The position numbers and the translations under genes are program-made. From Evansella sp041820985 (GTDB lineage: Bacteria; Bacillota; Bacilli; Bacillales; Salisediminibacteriaceae), in contig NZ_JBGUAU010000005.1 of the NCBI RefSeq assembly GCF_041820985.1, positions 147,125 to 211,124 on the forward strand: 64,000 bases of DNA, read 5' to 3'. Below the pieces are notes generated by a model. That model saw only the letters and a program-made list of their open reading frames with translations. It was not told the origin of the DNA and did no database searches. Numbering within the stretch: position 1 is the first letter of the stretch; each line of letters begins with the position of its first letter. This document shows positions 49,421 through 57,656 of the stretch, in pieces.

Positions 49421-50608
49421 TCACACATCTGCAAACTCTCTCGCCATTCTTTCAAATGCTTCCTTTATGATAGGTCTTGGTGACGGAATACAGATTCTTT
49501 GATACGGTAATCCTTCCTCCCCAAACATTTTCCCATCTTCTAATAGTACGTTCGCTTTATTATATATTCTGTCATGAACTTCCTCAGGAGTAAGACCATA
49601 CTCACTGAAATCCATCCACATTACATACGTTCCTTCCGGGATTCTCATCTTCACTTTAGGCAATTTCTCTTTCACGAATTCCATAACCCATTCCATTGTT
49701 TCATCGACATATTCCTTTAACTGCTCTAGCCACTCTTCACCTTCATTGTAAACTGCAATAAGTGCTGAAACTGTGAATGGGGATGGTAAGTGCATACCCA
49801 TCTCTTCCGTAAATGTTAGCCTAAGCTCTTGATTTGGAATGATAACATTTGTACAGTGAAGACCAGCAACGTTAAACGTTTTGTTTATAGCTGTACAGGT
49901 GATGATATGATCTTCCTGCTCTGCTATTTTTGCAATGGGAGTAAAGGTTTGATCACATCGAATTAAATCTCCATGAATTTCATCAGCGATAATTAGCACT
50001 CCATGTTTTTCACAAATAGTAGTTAATCTTTGCAGTTCTTCTTGCTGAAAAATTCTTCCCGTAGGGTTATGAGGATTGCATAAAATAAATAATTTCGTGT
50101 TCTCTTCCTTTGCCTTCCCTTCAAAATCATCAAAATCAATAGAGTAGTAACCATCTTCATCATAAATAAGGGCATTATTTCTTACTACTCGCTTGTTTTG
50201 TTCAATGACACTTGTAAATGGTGGATAGACAGGCCGTTGAATAATAATCCCATCTCCTGGTTCGGTGAATGCTCTTACCGCAACATTGAGAGCATGAACA
50301 GTTCCTGGACTATACACTATTTCTTCTTTTTTGATTTTCCAGTCATGTTTTCTCTGAAACCAAGATTGGATAGCTTCATAATATTCGTTTGGAAAAATAG
50401 AGTAGCCAAAGATTCGATGGTCGACTGTCTTATGTAATGCGTCAATTAATGGCTGTGGTACAGGAAGATCCATATCTGCTGTGAACAGTGGGATTGTTTC
50501 TTCATCGTATCGTTCTGTTAGTCCCATTTCCTTTATGAATTCTCCGCCATCCCACTTCACGGAATAGGTTCCTCTTCGGTTTACGATTTCGTCGAAGTTG
50601 TATTTCAT
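49421..50608 (-). CDS. patB: PatB/MalY-like aminotransferase-fold C-S lyase
   Basis: A 395-residue pyridoxal phosphate enzyme of fold type I. The start MKYNFDEIVNRRGTYSVKWDG with PLFTADMDLPVPQPLIDAL is the MalY/PatB subgroup signature; the PLP site has NPHNPTGR (near 178), ADEIHGDL and TAINKTFNVAGLH, where the Lys binds PLP. These enzymes cleave cystathionine and related C-S bonds (beta-lyase). Cytosolic. The start ATG follows GGGGCTATAAC. Confidence 0.9.
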   Translation of the reverse strand: MKYNFDEIVNRRGTYSVKWDGGEFIKEMGLTERYDEETIPLFTADMDLPVPQPLIDALHKTVDHRIFGYSIFPNEYYEAIQSWFQRKHDWKIKKEEIVYSPGTVHALNVAVRAFTEPGDGIIIQRPVYPPFTSVIEQNKRVVRNNALIYDEDGYYSIDFDDFEGKAKEENTKLFILCNPHNPTGRIFQQEELQRLTTICEKHGVLIIADEIHGDLIRCDQTFTPIAKIAEQEDHIITCTAINKTFNVAGLHCTNVIIPNQELRLTFTEEMGMHLPSPFTVSALIAVYNEGEEWLEQLKEYVDETMEWVMEFVKEKLPKVKMRIPEGTYVMWMDFSEYGLTPEEVHDRIYNKANVLLEDGKMFGEEGLPYQRICIPSPRPIIKEAFERMAREFADV

Positions 50609-50684
50609 GTTATAGCCCCTTTCATAGTGGTTCGTCTAGAGTGAAAGAATGCGTTAGTTGCTTCTTTAAAGCTAATGTTGGCCT

Positions 50685-50735
50685 GTTGAGCCGTTTTATG
50701 CTCGGCTTAACCTGTTTTATGCGCGGCTTCAGCGT
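50685..50735. repeat. Two imperfect 21-bp repeats
   Basis: CCGTTTTATGCTCGGCTTAA (50691-50710) and CTGTTTTATGCGCGGCTTCA (50712-50731), 21 bp apart; the first also forms GAGCCG/CGGCTT-type pairing. It lies between the patB-like and LysE-like genes. Confidence 0.55.
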
Positions 50736-50754
50736 ATTTTCAACTCCGTCTACC

Positions 50755-51360
50755 TCACACAATCGTGAACAATAAATACACTGCGGCTATCCACATTAGA
50801 ACGGCTGATATCTTCGTTATGATCGTGAAATATCGTCCAGACTTATCTAGCTTTCCACTTATTCGACCTACTAGAACGAGTCCGAAGAAGAAGAACCACG
50901 AAACGATAATACAAGCTGCTGCAAACATGATTTTGTCCTGTCCTACATAAGCGAGGGAGCTTGGGCCAATGACACCTACCGTATCCATGATGGCATGTGG
51001 ATTTAGTAGCGAAACGGATACTGCAAACATCACTTGCTTTTTCCATGTAAAATGTGTTGTTACAGTATCTCTTTGAGGGGGCTTGCTACACCAAATAGTC
51101 CAGCCCATGTATACTAAAAAAATCACACCCCCAATTATAAGCAGTGTCTTTATGAAAGAGGATCCAAGCATTAACACAGACACGCCACCGACAGAAAGTA
51201 CAATTAATAACGTATCACATAATGATGCCGTTATTACTGCGGGCATAGTTTTCACTAATCTAGATTGGACCACACCTTGATTAAATAAAAATATATTTTG
51301 AACTCCTGGTGGTAAAATGAGTCCTAAAGATAATATAAACCCATGCAAAAATGCTTCCAT
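50755..51360 (-). CDS. LysE-family amino acid exporter
   Basis: A 201-residue LysE/ArgO-type exporter with six predicted helices: MEAFLHGFILSLGLILPPGVQNIFLFNQGV (the typical GxxxPGPxxxL form is GLILPPGVQNIFLFNQG), later ASLCDTLLIVLSVGGVSVLM and SLLNPHAIMDTVGVIG. It exports basic or other amino acids. The start is set at ATG 51360; the frame is open upstream to 51432 but those residues (MEVHHDNVVCLLFILDVKELWKSY) do not fit the family. Probably cotranscribed with pepA, whose stop is 80 bp upstream. Confidence 0.85.
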   Translation of the reverse strand: MEAFLHGFILSLGLILPPGVQNIFLFNQGVVQSRLVKTMPAVITASLCDTLLIVLSVGGVSVLMLGSSFIKTLLIIGGVIFLVYMGWTIWCSKPPQRDTVTTHFTWKKQVMFAVSVSLLNPHAIMDTVGVIGPSSLAYVGQDKIMFAAACIIVSWFFFFGLVLVGRISGKLDKSGRYFTIITKISAVLMWIAAVYLLFTIV

Positions 51361-51439
51361 ATACGATTTCCACAACTCCTTAACATCTAGTATAAATAGA
51401 AGGCACACCACGTTATCGTGATGTACCTCCATTATACAA

Positions 51440-52933
51440 CTACTCTGCTTGATTCATGACGACTTTTGTCAGTGTTCTTGCCATAACTCCTGTTGGACCC
51501 TTTGGACCAAGATCATGATCTGCAGACGCCATTGCTGTTCCTGCTATATCTAAATGTACCCATGGCGTATCCTCAGCAAAAGCTCCAACAAACGCACCAG
51601 CCATGATAGCATGGCCTGCTCTGCCTGGGCTGTTATTTAAATCAGCAATATGACTTGTGCGTACTTGTTTTTGATAATGTTCGAAGTATGGAAGTTGCCA
51701 AATGAGTTCTCCTGTATCATCAGCTGCTTCTTGCACAGATGAAAACCACTCGTCATTATTGGTCATCACACCGGTCACTTCATTCCCTAGTGCAACAATA
51801 ACTCCTCCTGTTAACGTTGCAATGTCTATGATTTTTGCAGCACCTTTTCTTTTTGCATACGTAATGGCATCTGCTAAAACTAGGCGTCCTTCCGCATCTG
51901 TATTACGTATCTCAATTGTTTTTCCACTCATGGAAGTAATCACATCATCTGGTTTAAATGCATTCCCACTAATCATATTATCCGTTGCAGGAATAACTGC
52001 CATGACATTTGCTTTAGGTTTTATAGTACCAATTGCGTCCATGGCACCAATGGTGGAAGCCGCTCCCCCCATGTCCATTTTCATCCCAACAATACCGTCT
52101 TTCCCTTTTAATGAGTAACCACCTGTATCGAATGTGATGCCTTTCCCTACAAGTGCCACAGGATTTTCCCATGTTTCTTTTCCTTGATATCGCATCACGA
52201 TAAGCCTCGGTGGTTCCACGGAGCCTCGGTTCACTGCAAGTAGCGCTCCCATCCCTAATGCTTCCATTTCCTCTTTTTCTAATATCTCTATGTCAAAACT
52301 ATGCTTTTCTGCAATTCCTTGAGCAAAGGACGCCAGTGCTGTAGCCGTCATTATGTTTCCTGGTGTATTCACGAGTCGACGTGCCACATTCGCACCTTCG
52401 CCTAATGCAAAACCGATGTGTAAGGCTTGAACAATATCTTCTTTTACGTCTTGATTCTCTCCAATTATAGTCAATTCTGCTAGTTCCACACTGTTTTTTG
52501 GTTTATCTGTGTGGTACGTATTTAGTACAAACGGTGCTAGAGCCTGTGCTTCCCCTATTGCTTCAAATACCAAAGCATTCGAAACTGGTAAACCCGCTAA
52601 GCTTTCCAAAGCAAGTGCTGCCTTCTCTACTTTATCCTTTGATAGTTGTTTAAAGACGTTCCCAAATGCTTTACGAAGTGAATCCTTCGTTACCTCTTCT
52701 TGTTTACCAAGACCTACAAAGTAGATGCGTTTTGGCACAACTTTTCCAAACGTATGTAATTTCGTTACTTGTCCTGATCCCAGTGGTAAGTCACCAGCTT
52801 CCACTAGCTCCTGCAGTTCTCCCGAGAAAGCTTCATCTAACGTTTGAAAGGGTCTGTCTTCTTCTGTGTAAACTCCGAACAATAATGCTTCCGTTGCTGT
52901 TTTCGTAAAATCCTCTTGATTAAATGTATACAT
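51440..52933 (-). CDS. pepA: Cytosol aminopeptidase PepA (M17)
   Basis: A 497-residue zinc leucyl aminopeptidase. Metal and catalytic motifs are conserved: KGITFDTGGYSLKGKDGIVGMKMDMGGAAST (Lys and Asp ligands), NTDAEGRLVLADAITYA and TLTGGVIVALG, plus the late HLDIAGTAMASADHDLGPKGPTGVMARTL. The N-terminal 150 residues are the variable domain. It removes N-terminal leucine and other residues from peptides in the cytosol. The start ATG has AGGAGG upstream. Confidence 0.96.
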   Translation of the reverse strand: MYTFNQEDFTKTATEALLFGVYTEEDRPFQTLDEAFSGELQELVEAGDLPLGSGQVTKLHTFGKVVPKRIYFVGLGKQEEVTKDSLRKAFGNVFKQLSKDKVEKAALALESLAGLPVSNALVFEAIGEAQALAPFVLNTYHTDKPKNSVELAELTIIGENQDVKEDIVQALHIGFALGEGANVARRLVNTPGNIMTATALASFAQGIAEKHSFDIEILEKEEMEALGMGALLAVNRGSVEPPRLIVMRYQGKETWENPVALVGKGITFDTGGYSLKGKDGIVGMKMDMGGAASTIGAMDAIGTIKPKANVMAVIPATDNMISGNAFKPDDVITSMSGKTIEIRNTDAEGRLVLADAITYAKRKGAAKIIDIATLTGGVIVALGNEVTGVMTNNDEWFSSVQEAADDTGELIWQLPYFEHYQKQVRTSHIADLNNSPGRAGHAIMAGAFVGAFAEDTPWVHLDIAGTAMASADHDLGPKGPTGVMARTLTKVVMNQAE

Positions 52934-53092
52934 ATATTTCGACCTCCTAAATACTATTATACAAAAAGTTTAAGAAGTTGACCTCTCTTAACGTTTAAGT
53001 TTTGTACCTTTTATTACCTCTGTTTATTCATTCCCTATCAACAAGTCATCTTTTTTCCTTTAACTTAAATTAAATAATATAATTAGTTTAGA

Positions 53093-53142
53093 AAATAGTA
53101 AGGATCTATTTTATTCCATACACTAAGGAAGACTTACTATTT
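53093..53142 (+). promoter_or_regulatory. Inverted repeat in the UvsE leader
   Basis: AAATAGTAAG (53093-53102) and CTTACTATTT (53133-53142) are perfectly complementary across 30 nt. It ends 31 bp upstream of the UvsE start and may be a leader hairpin or two half-sites for a regulator. Confidence 0.45.
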
Positions 53143-53173
53143 CTGTAAAAACAGGTATACAAGGAGCCTTTAT

Positions 53174-54127
53174 ATGATTATTCGTTTTGGATATGTTTCA
53201 ACAGCACTTTCATTGTGGGAAGCTTCCCCTTCGCGCACCATGACATTTACAAATTGGAACAAACTTGATAGCACAGTTCGAAAAGATAAATTATATCTTG
53301 CAACAGAGCAAAATTTAAAAAACACCATTCGAGCACTTCATTATAATTTTTCTCACGGCATCCATCTGTATCGCATGTCTTCTTCTCTTGTACCTCTAGG
53401 AACGCACCCAGAGGTAAACTGGGATTATATAACACCTTTTAAAGATTTATTTCAAGAGATCGGAGCGTTAGTAACGAAATTTAATATGCGTGTTAGTTTT
53501 CATCCAAGTCAATATACTTTATTTACGAGCCCGAGAGAGCAAGTAACGGACAATGCCATTATTGATATGGAGTATCATTACAAGATGCTTGAAGCGATGG
53601 GCCTCCATAATAAAGGAAATATTAATATCCATGTTGGCGGTGCTTATGGAAACAAAGAAGAAGCTATTCTACGCTTTCACCATAATTTTGCAAAACTAAA
53701 TAGTAATGTTCGTAATCGGGTAACGCTTGAAAATGATGATAAAACATATACTGCATTAGAGACACTAGAAGTCTGTGAACATCATTCTGTTCCTTTTGTC
53801 TTTGATTATCACCATCATAGTGCCAACCCTGGTAATGAATCAGTAGAAGAGCTACTTCCAAGAATATTTGCAACTTGGGAAAAATGGGGTATACCACCTA
53901 AATTTCATTTATCATCACCAAAGTCTGAAAGTAAATACAGACATCACGCCGACTATATCGATGTAGACTATGCTATACCATTCATCAACATCCTCCGTGA
54001 ATATGGAAAAGATGCTGACATCATGATTGAAGCGAAAGTAAAGGACAAAGCAACTTTAAAATTGATAGAAGATTTATCAACTATACGAGGATTTAAACGA
54101 GTTGATGGCGGGGTTATCCAAATTTAG
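53174..54127 (+). CDS. uvsE: UV DNA damage endonuclease UvsE
   Basis: A 317-residue TIM-barrel endonuclease: IRFGYVSTALSLWEASPSRTMTFTNWNKL, the metal residues in FHPSQYTLF, INIHVGGAYGNKEEA, VTLENDDKTYT, FVFDYHHHSANPG and KFHLSSPKS, and terminal DIMIEAKVKDKATLKLIEDL. It nicks DNA beside UV photoproducts and abasic sites, giving an alternative excision pathway. Relatives in spore formers are often made in the developing spore. Cytosolic, monocistronic. The start ATG follows AAGGAG. Confidence 0.95.
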   Translation: MIIRFGYVSTALSLWEASPSRTMTFTNWNKLDSTVRKDKLYLATEQNLKNTIRALHYNFSHGIHLYRMSSSLVPLGTHPEVNWDYITPFKDLFQEIGALVTKFNMRVSFHPSQYTLFTSPREQVTDNAIIDMEYHYKMLEAMGLHNKGNINIHVGGAYGNKEEAILRFHHNFAKLNSNVRNRVTLENDDKTYTALETLEVCEHHSVPFVFDYHHHSANPGNESVEELLPRIFATWEKWGIPPKFHLSSPKSESKYRHHADYIDVDYAIPFINILREYGKDADIMIEAKVKDKATLKLIEDLSTIRGFKRVDGGVIQI

Positions 54128-54147
54128 ATTTCACTTTGAAAATACAG

Positions 54148-54385
54148 GAGGCTGGGCCATAATGAAAGTGTTAAGCAGAGAAGAAACAAATGATGTGCAA
54201 CCTTAGCGGAGGAAATATACGTAGACTCCGCCGGGATCAAAAGGCAAAGGTGAGACCCCACAGTGCGAAGCCGAGGAGGCTCACCAGCCGCCCGCGGAAA
54301 GCGAAGTATATTCCCTAGCAAATATTCTACATCAAGTACCATATGTCGGCTATCTCAGTAATGCAAACTCTTTTGGCCCAGCCTC
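54148..54385. mobile_element. Small inverted-repeat-bounded repeat element
   Basis: GAGGCTGGGCCA (54148-54159) and TGGCCCAGCCTC (54374-54385) are perfect inverted repeats 214 bp apart. The inner part is a GC-rich folded element: GCGGAG (54207-54212) with CTCCGC (54227-54232), GGTGAG (54249-54254) with CTCACC (54280-54285), and GGAAATATAC with GTATATTCC. From memory, this architecture (GACCCC...GAGGAGGCTCACC...GCGGAAAGCGAAGT) is a dispersed non-coding repeat in many Bacillaceae genomes. There is no protein-coding potential; the outer repeat could also act as a terminator for uvsE. Confidence 0.7.
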
Positions 54386-54398
54386 GTTTCCCTATAAC

Positions 54399-55133
54399 CT
54401 ATTGAAGTTGAAAAGACGAATCTCCAACACCTGTTTCCACGTTCAAAGTAATAACTACTTCAGCAGATTCGTACGCATCATTCACATATTCATTATTTCC
54501 TAACGATTTAAACCCTGGGAAATTTGCCGAACCTAACCCCTTTTTTGATACAACTTTCACTCCCACGTGTTTTGGAAGAACAACTTTCGTATCTCCTACT
54601 CCTGTATGAATAGTAGTATTAAAGCTATTTGTCCAATCTCCACTCAAATCTACTTTAATATCACCAACACCAGCATCCACAGTTAGATTCGTTATTTGAA
54701 CACCTCGTAAATCTAATGTTGTATCTGATACTCCAGCATTGATATGAAGATCCATTGGAATATCATTTGAAAGCTGTATATCCCAGTTCGTCTTTTGTTT
54801 TCCGAAGCTGTTAAAAAAATTTCCACTTCGTTTTTGTTCAATTGATACTTCCCCTACACCATGCTTTAAGTTATAGGAAAGCTGAGACTTTAATTTGCTT
54901 CTTGTATATTCCATTTCACCTGTCACCCATTCCTCCGCACCACCAGTGATTTCAAGGTTCCCAACTCCTAAATCAATATTTATATCTAGACTTTCAGCTG
55001 CATCCTTTTCTACGACAATCTCTTTATTAACAGTATTTCCCATAATAGCGTTAACTGGATTTACTAAACCACATGCTGATAATAACATTAAAGCTATTCC
55101 TATCATACAAACCATTATTACAAGCTTTTTCAT
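54399..55133 (-). CDS. Toast-rack/DUF4097-like lipoprotein
   Basis: A 244-residue lipoprotein (LSAC, Cys21) made of a regular right-handed beta structure: repeated GVGDxx segments (LDINIDLGVGNLEITG, LTVDAGVGDIKVDLSG, TTIHTGVGDTKVVLPKHVGVKVVSKKGLGS, LNVETGVGDSSFQL). This resembles toast-rack/DUF4097-type beta-helix proteins and the extracellular part of LiaF-like proteins. Function unknown; likely a cell-envelope sensor or scaffold. Monocistronic. Confidence 0.8.
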   Translation of the reverse strand: MKKLVIMVCMIGIALMLLSACGLVNPVNAIMGNTVNKEIVVEKDAAESLDINIDLGVGNLEITGGAEEWVTGEMEYTRSKLKSQLSYNLKHGVGEVSIEQKRSGNFFNSFGKQKTNWDIQLSNDIPMDLHINAGVSDTTLDLRGVQITNLTVDAGVGDIKVDLSGDWTNSFNTTIHTGVGDTKVVLPKHVGVKVVSKKGLGSANFPGFKSLGNNEYVNDAYESAEVVITLNVETGVGDSSFQLQ

Positions 55134-55252
55134 TCCAATTCCCCCAAGTACTTCGATTTATAATTCCATCATAATCGAAGTACTTCTATTTTAAAATGAA
55201 CCTTAGCAGTAAACCTTATAAGGCTAGAGACGTATCTTCCTTTAAATCACCT

Positions 55253-55300
55253 CACGAAAAAAAGGATCTCCTTTGTTCCTAGAACAAGAGTGGATCCTTT
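55253..55300 (-). terminator. Terminator of the DUF2524-like gene
   Basis: AAAGGATC pairs with GATCCTTT and the inner CTTGTTC with GAACAAAG around TAG, followed by a T-run in the minus-strand sense. It lies 11 bp after the stop. Confidence 0.85.
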
Positions 55301-55310
55301 AGTGATTAAC

Positions 55311-55568
55311 TTATATACCACGAGTCATAATATCCTGCGTATAATGAATGTATTTCCTTGCCTCCATTAAATCTTCACGTTGACTAGGCGTAGCTCTTTC
55401 TAAAAAAACTCCCATCTCTTCATTCATTTCCTGAAGCTGTTTCATCACATAGCTATATTCTGTAGGATCGTTTTCCCTAACTATTTTTACTTCCGCCAAT
55501 TCCTTTTGTGCTTCAGATATCGTATCCTTTACTCGATTTATGTATAATTCTACCTCTTCGTTGTTCAT
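55311..55568 (-). CDS. DUF2524 (YtzC-like) small protein
   Basis: An 85-residue helical protein: NNEEVELYINRVKDTISEAQKELAEVKIVRENDPTEYSYVMKQLQEMNEEMGVFLERATPSQREDLMEARKYIHYTQDIMTRGI. The EY...KQL.E....L..A...QRE.L...R layout resembles B. subtilis YtzC (DUF2524). Function unknown. Cytosolic, monocistronic, with an AGGAGG site before the ATG. Confidence 0.65.
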   Translation of the reverse strand: MNNEEVELYINRVKDTISEAQKELAEVKIVRENDPTEYSYVMKQLQEMNEEMGVFLERATPSQREDLMEARKYIHYTQDIMTRGI

Positions 55569-55714
55569 AATTAAATCCTCCTCTTATTACTCATCTTATT
55601 AAGATTAACGTTCCATAAGATAGATTTTCTTATACAAAAATTAACTTTACGCTTTACTTACGAGCAACTTGGGAATAACCAACTTGAAAGTAGTTTTGGA
55701 GGAGGTATTTATAC

Positions 55715-56005
55715 GTGAATACATCAACAAAAACAATCTGGATACTAGGTAACATATTATTAGGTGTTTTTACTTTTATTGCGTTTCTGTGGGGAGTTCT
55801 AACCGCGTGGGGAAGTGCATTTCCATTTTGGTTTTATCCCATTGCAGCAGTCTCTATATTATTTGGAGGTTATATACTATTTAACAGCTTTCTAATCAAA
55901 AACAAAGACGTAAAACTCTGGGGTATTTCCCTTTTTCTTTTTCTAACTTCAACTGCAATCACCATAATCGTTCATGTAATTCTTCAAAATACAATTTTTG
56001 ATTAA
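55715..56005 (+). CDS. Small three-helix membrane protein
   Basis: A 96-residue hydrophobic protein with helices at about residues 8-30, 36-58 and 68-92 and short polar loops (LIKNKDVKLWG between the second and third). Not recognised. The GTG start follows GGAGGAGGT. Monocistronic, with a weak hairpin downstream. Confidence 0.6.
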   Translation: MNTSTKTIWILGNILLGVFTFIAFLWGVLTAWGSAFPFWFYPIAAVSILFGGYILFNSFLIKNKDVKLWGISLFLFLTSTAITIIVHVILQNTIFD

Positions 56006-56010
56006 ACGGA

Positions 56011-56045
56011 AAGAGCATGGGGTTAGTCTACATCCCATGCTTAGG
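56011..56045 (+). terminator. Hairpin after the small membrane protein gene
   Basis: AGCATGGG pairs with CCCATGCT across a 13-nt loop; there is no T-run, so termination is uncertain. Confidence 0.5.
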
Positions 56046-56133
56046 CTAAGAAAGTATCCTTGGGTGTAACAGAGAACCCTAAATTCTTGTACTTTCTTCG
56101 CTCCAATACTATAGAAAAGATGATAAAATATAC

Positions 56134-57027
56134 TTACTTCACTCCCGTAGGTTCTACCTTAGGATATAGATAATTCTTTGCCTGATTTGGAAAAACAGAA
56201 AATGTGTGACACCAATCCCAGTACTTCTGCCCCCAATTTCTTCCGATGCCCCCTTGTAGAAGCATTCCTGAAACAACAATACTTGGTGGTACACCTTTCA
56301 CATAATACGTTTTATGTGTTTCCACATTGGCTATAGCAACTGTATTTTCCAATGTGCCAGTCACCTCAAATACACCTTCTACTGTTTCCTTATATTGGTT
56401 AAATTTCATTTCTATCTTCTCAAAATCATTCATGGGATCCCAATCAATTTGATGGAATTTTGGATACTGTTGAGTAACGAGGTGATTAAGGAGCCTTTCA
56501 CAATTATAAACAACCGATTTATACTCAGTTATATATGCCGTAACAATGTTATACCAACAAGTATGTTCTTGCTTATCCAACCAACGGACAAACATTTTTA
56601 ATTGTGTAAAAAATGTATCTGTTTCTTTTTCATTAGGAGTTATTTTTATAGAATGAGGATAATACGTACATATAAGTTCTTCCCAAAATGCCGAAGTCAG
56701 AGTCTTCCATGAGGATGGACATTTATCCATTTCGTCGAGGTAGTCCGTAAAATAACTAGATATTATCACAAGGAACCCATTGCATTTTTCCGTTGGATTT
56801 TTCCGCTTATACGCAATGAAATGCTTCCCATAAAATTCAAAATGTCCTTTGTATCTCATCTGAAATTGGGAACTAATATGGAGATCACTTAACATTTGCT
56901 CTCGCTCTTTTTGATTGGCAAACTGCTTCATTCGAAGAGTTATTTCTGGTCCTGTCTTGCAGCAACTTTCACGAGATTTCCCGCTGCCACAATAACAAAT
57001 AGATCGTTTTTGGTACATAAACATCAA
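56134..57027 (-). CDS. SEC-C motif protein of unknown function
   Basis: A 297-residue protein with an N-terminal SEC-C type zinc motif (CYCGSGKSRESCCKTG, residues 11-26; C-x-C...CC). The rest is a mostly helical domain of unknown family with GHFEFYGKHFIAYKRKNPTEKCNGFLVIISSYFTDYLDE and later VYNCERLLNHLVTQQYPKFHQIDWDP, ending VFPNQAKNYLYPKVEPTGVK. The SEC-C motif binds zinc and is often found in proteins that bind partners. The first codons MMFMYQK offer several starts; ATG 57027 or the next. Confidence 0.75.
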   Translation of the reverse strand: MMFMYQKRSICYCGSGKSRESCCKTGPEITLRMKQFANQKEREQMLSDLHISSQFQMRYKGHFEFYGKHFIAYKRKNPTEKCNGFLVIISSYFTDYLDEMDKCPSSWKTLTSAFWEELICTYYPHSIKITPNEKETDTFFTQLKMFVRWLDKQEHTCWYNIVTAYITEYKSVVYNCERLLNHLVTQQYPKFHQIDWDPMNDFEKIEMKFNQYKETVEGVFEVTGTLENTVAIANVETHKTYYVKGVPPSIVVSGMLLQGGIGRNWGQKYWDWCHTFSVFPNQAKNYLYPKVEPTGVK

Positions 57028-57201
57028 ACCTTTCTGGAATTATTTTGTTCGTTTTTCGGAAAAAAATGAAGAGGGGTATATACTGAGGTTACTATGAAGT
57101 AAGTGTATTATACTGTGAATAGGATACGTTGTCTCTATGTAATGAACGCTATTTATGAATGATTTGTTAACATTTTCATTTTTCCCATTGATTAGAAGAA
57201 T

Positions 57202-57233
57202 AAAAAAATACGTTTCCTGTATACAAGAAACGT
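57202..57233 (-). terminator. Terminator of the 57243 gene
   Basis: ACGTTTC pairs with GAAACGT across a 10-nt loop, followed by ATTTTTTT in the minus-strand sense. Confidence 0.8.
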
Positions 57234-57242
57234 CATGACGAT

Positions 57243-57599
57243 TTACTTCAACACTTTCCCATCCTTATTTTGTACATAAATAACTGGTTCCAAGTCATAA
57301 TTTGAATCTACTGTTTCTAGAACATGCTCAACAGTTTGTAGAACATCCTTCAGTTTTGGATCTTGATTATCATAAGAGGTATGAATGATAATAGACTTTA
57401 ACTGATTTAATTCAATATCTTCCACTCCATCATAGCCCTTCAATTCCTCCAATATGGCAGAAATTAAAGAAGTTTGATCTTCCTCTATTTCCCTATTAGC
57501 ATGTGCGTTTTCCTGTTCCAAATTACTATCGAATGCAAAAGCAGTAACCAACATGATCATTCCAAGGGTGATCCCAATAATGAATCGTTTCCACATCAT
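57243..57599 (-). CDS. Small exported protein of unknown function
   Basis: A 118-residue protein with an N-terminal signal-like segment (about residues 4-24, MLVTAFA). The mature part is acidic and helical (QENAHANREIEEDQTSLISAILEELKGYDGVEDIELNQLKSIIIHTSYDNQDPKLKDVLQTVEHVLETVDSNYDLEPVIYVQNKDGKV). Not recognised. It lies 58 bp downstream of the ydbT-like gene on the same strand and may share its transcript. Confidence 0.55.
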   Translation of the reverse strand: MMWKRFIIGITLGMIMLVTAFAFDSNLEQENAHANREIEEDQTSLISAILEELKGYDGVEDIELNQLKSIIIHTSYDNQDPKLKDVLQTVEHVLETVDSNYDLEPVIYVQNKDGKVLK

Positions 57600-57656
57600 A
57601 GCCCCTCCCTTTAGAACATAGGTATGTCCAAAAGGAGGGGAATATTCCAGATAAGA

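Noticed and set aside
54124..54342. Minus-strand open frame within the repeat element
   Set aside because: It lies inside a structured non-coding repeat, and the equivalent frames in the second copy are not conserved.
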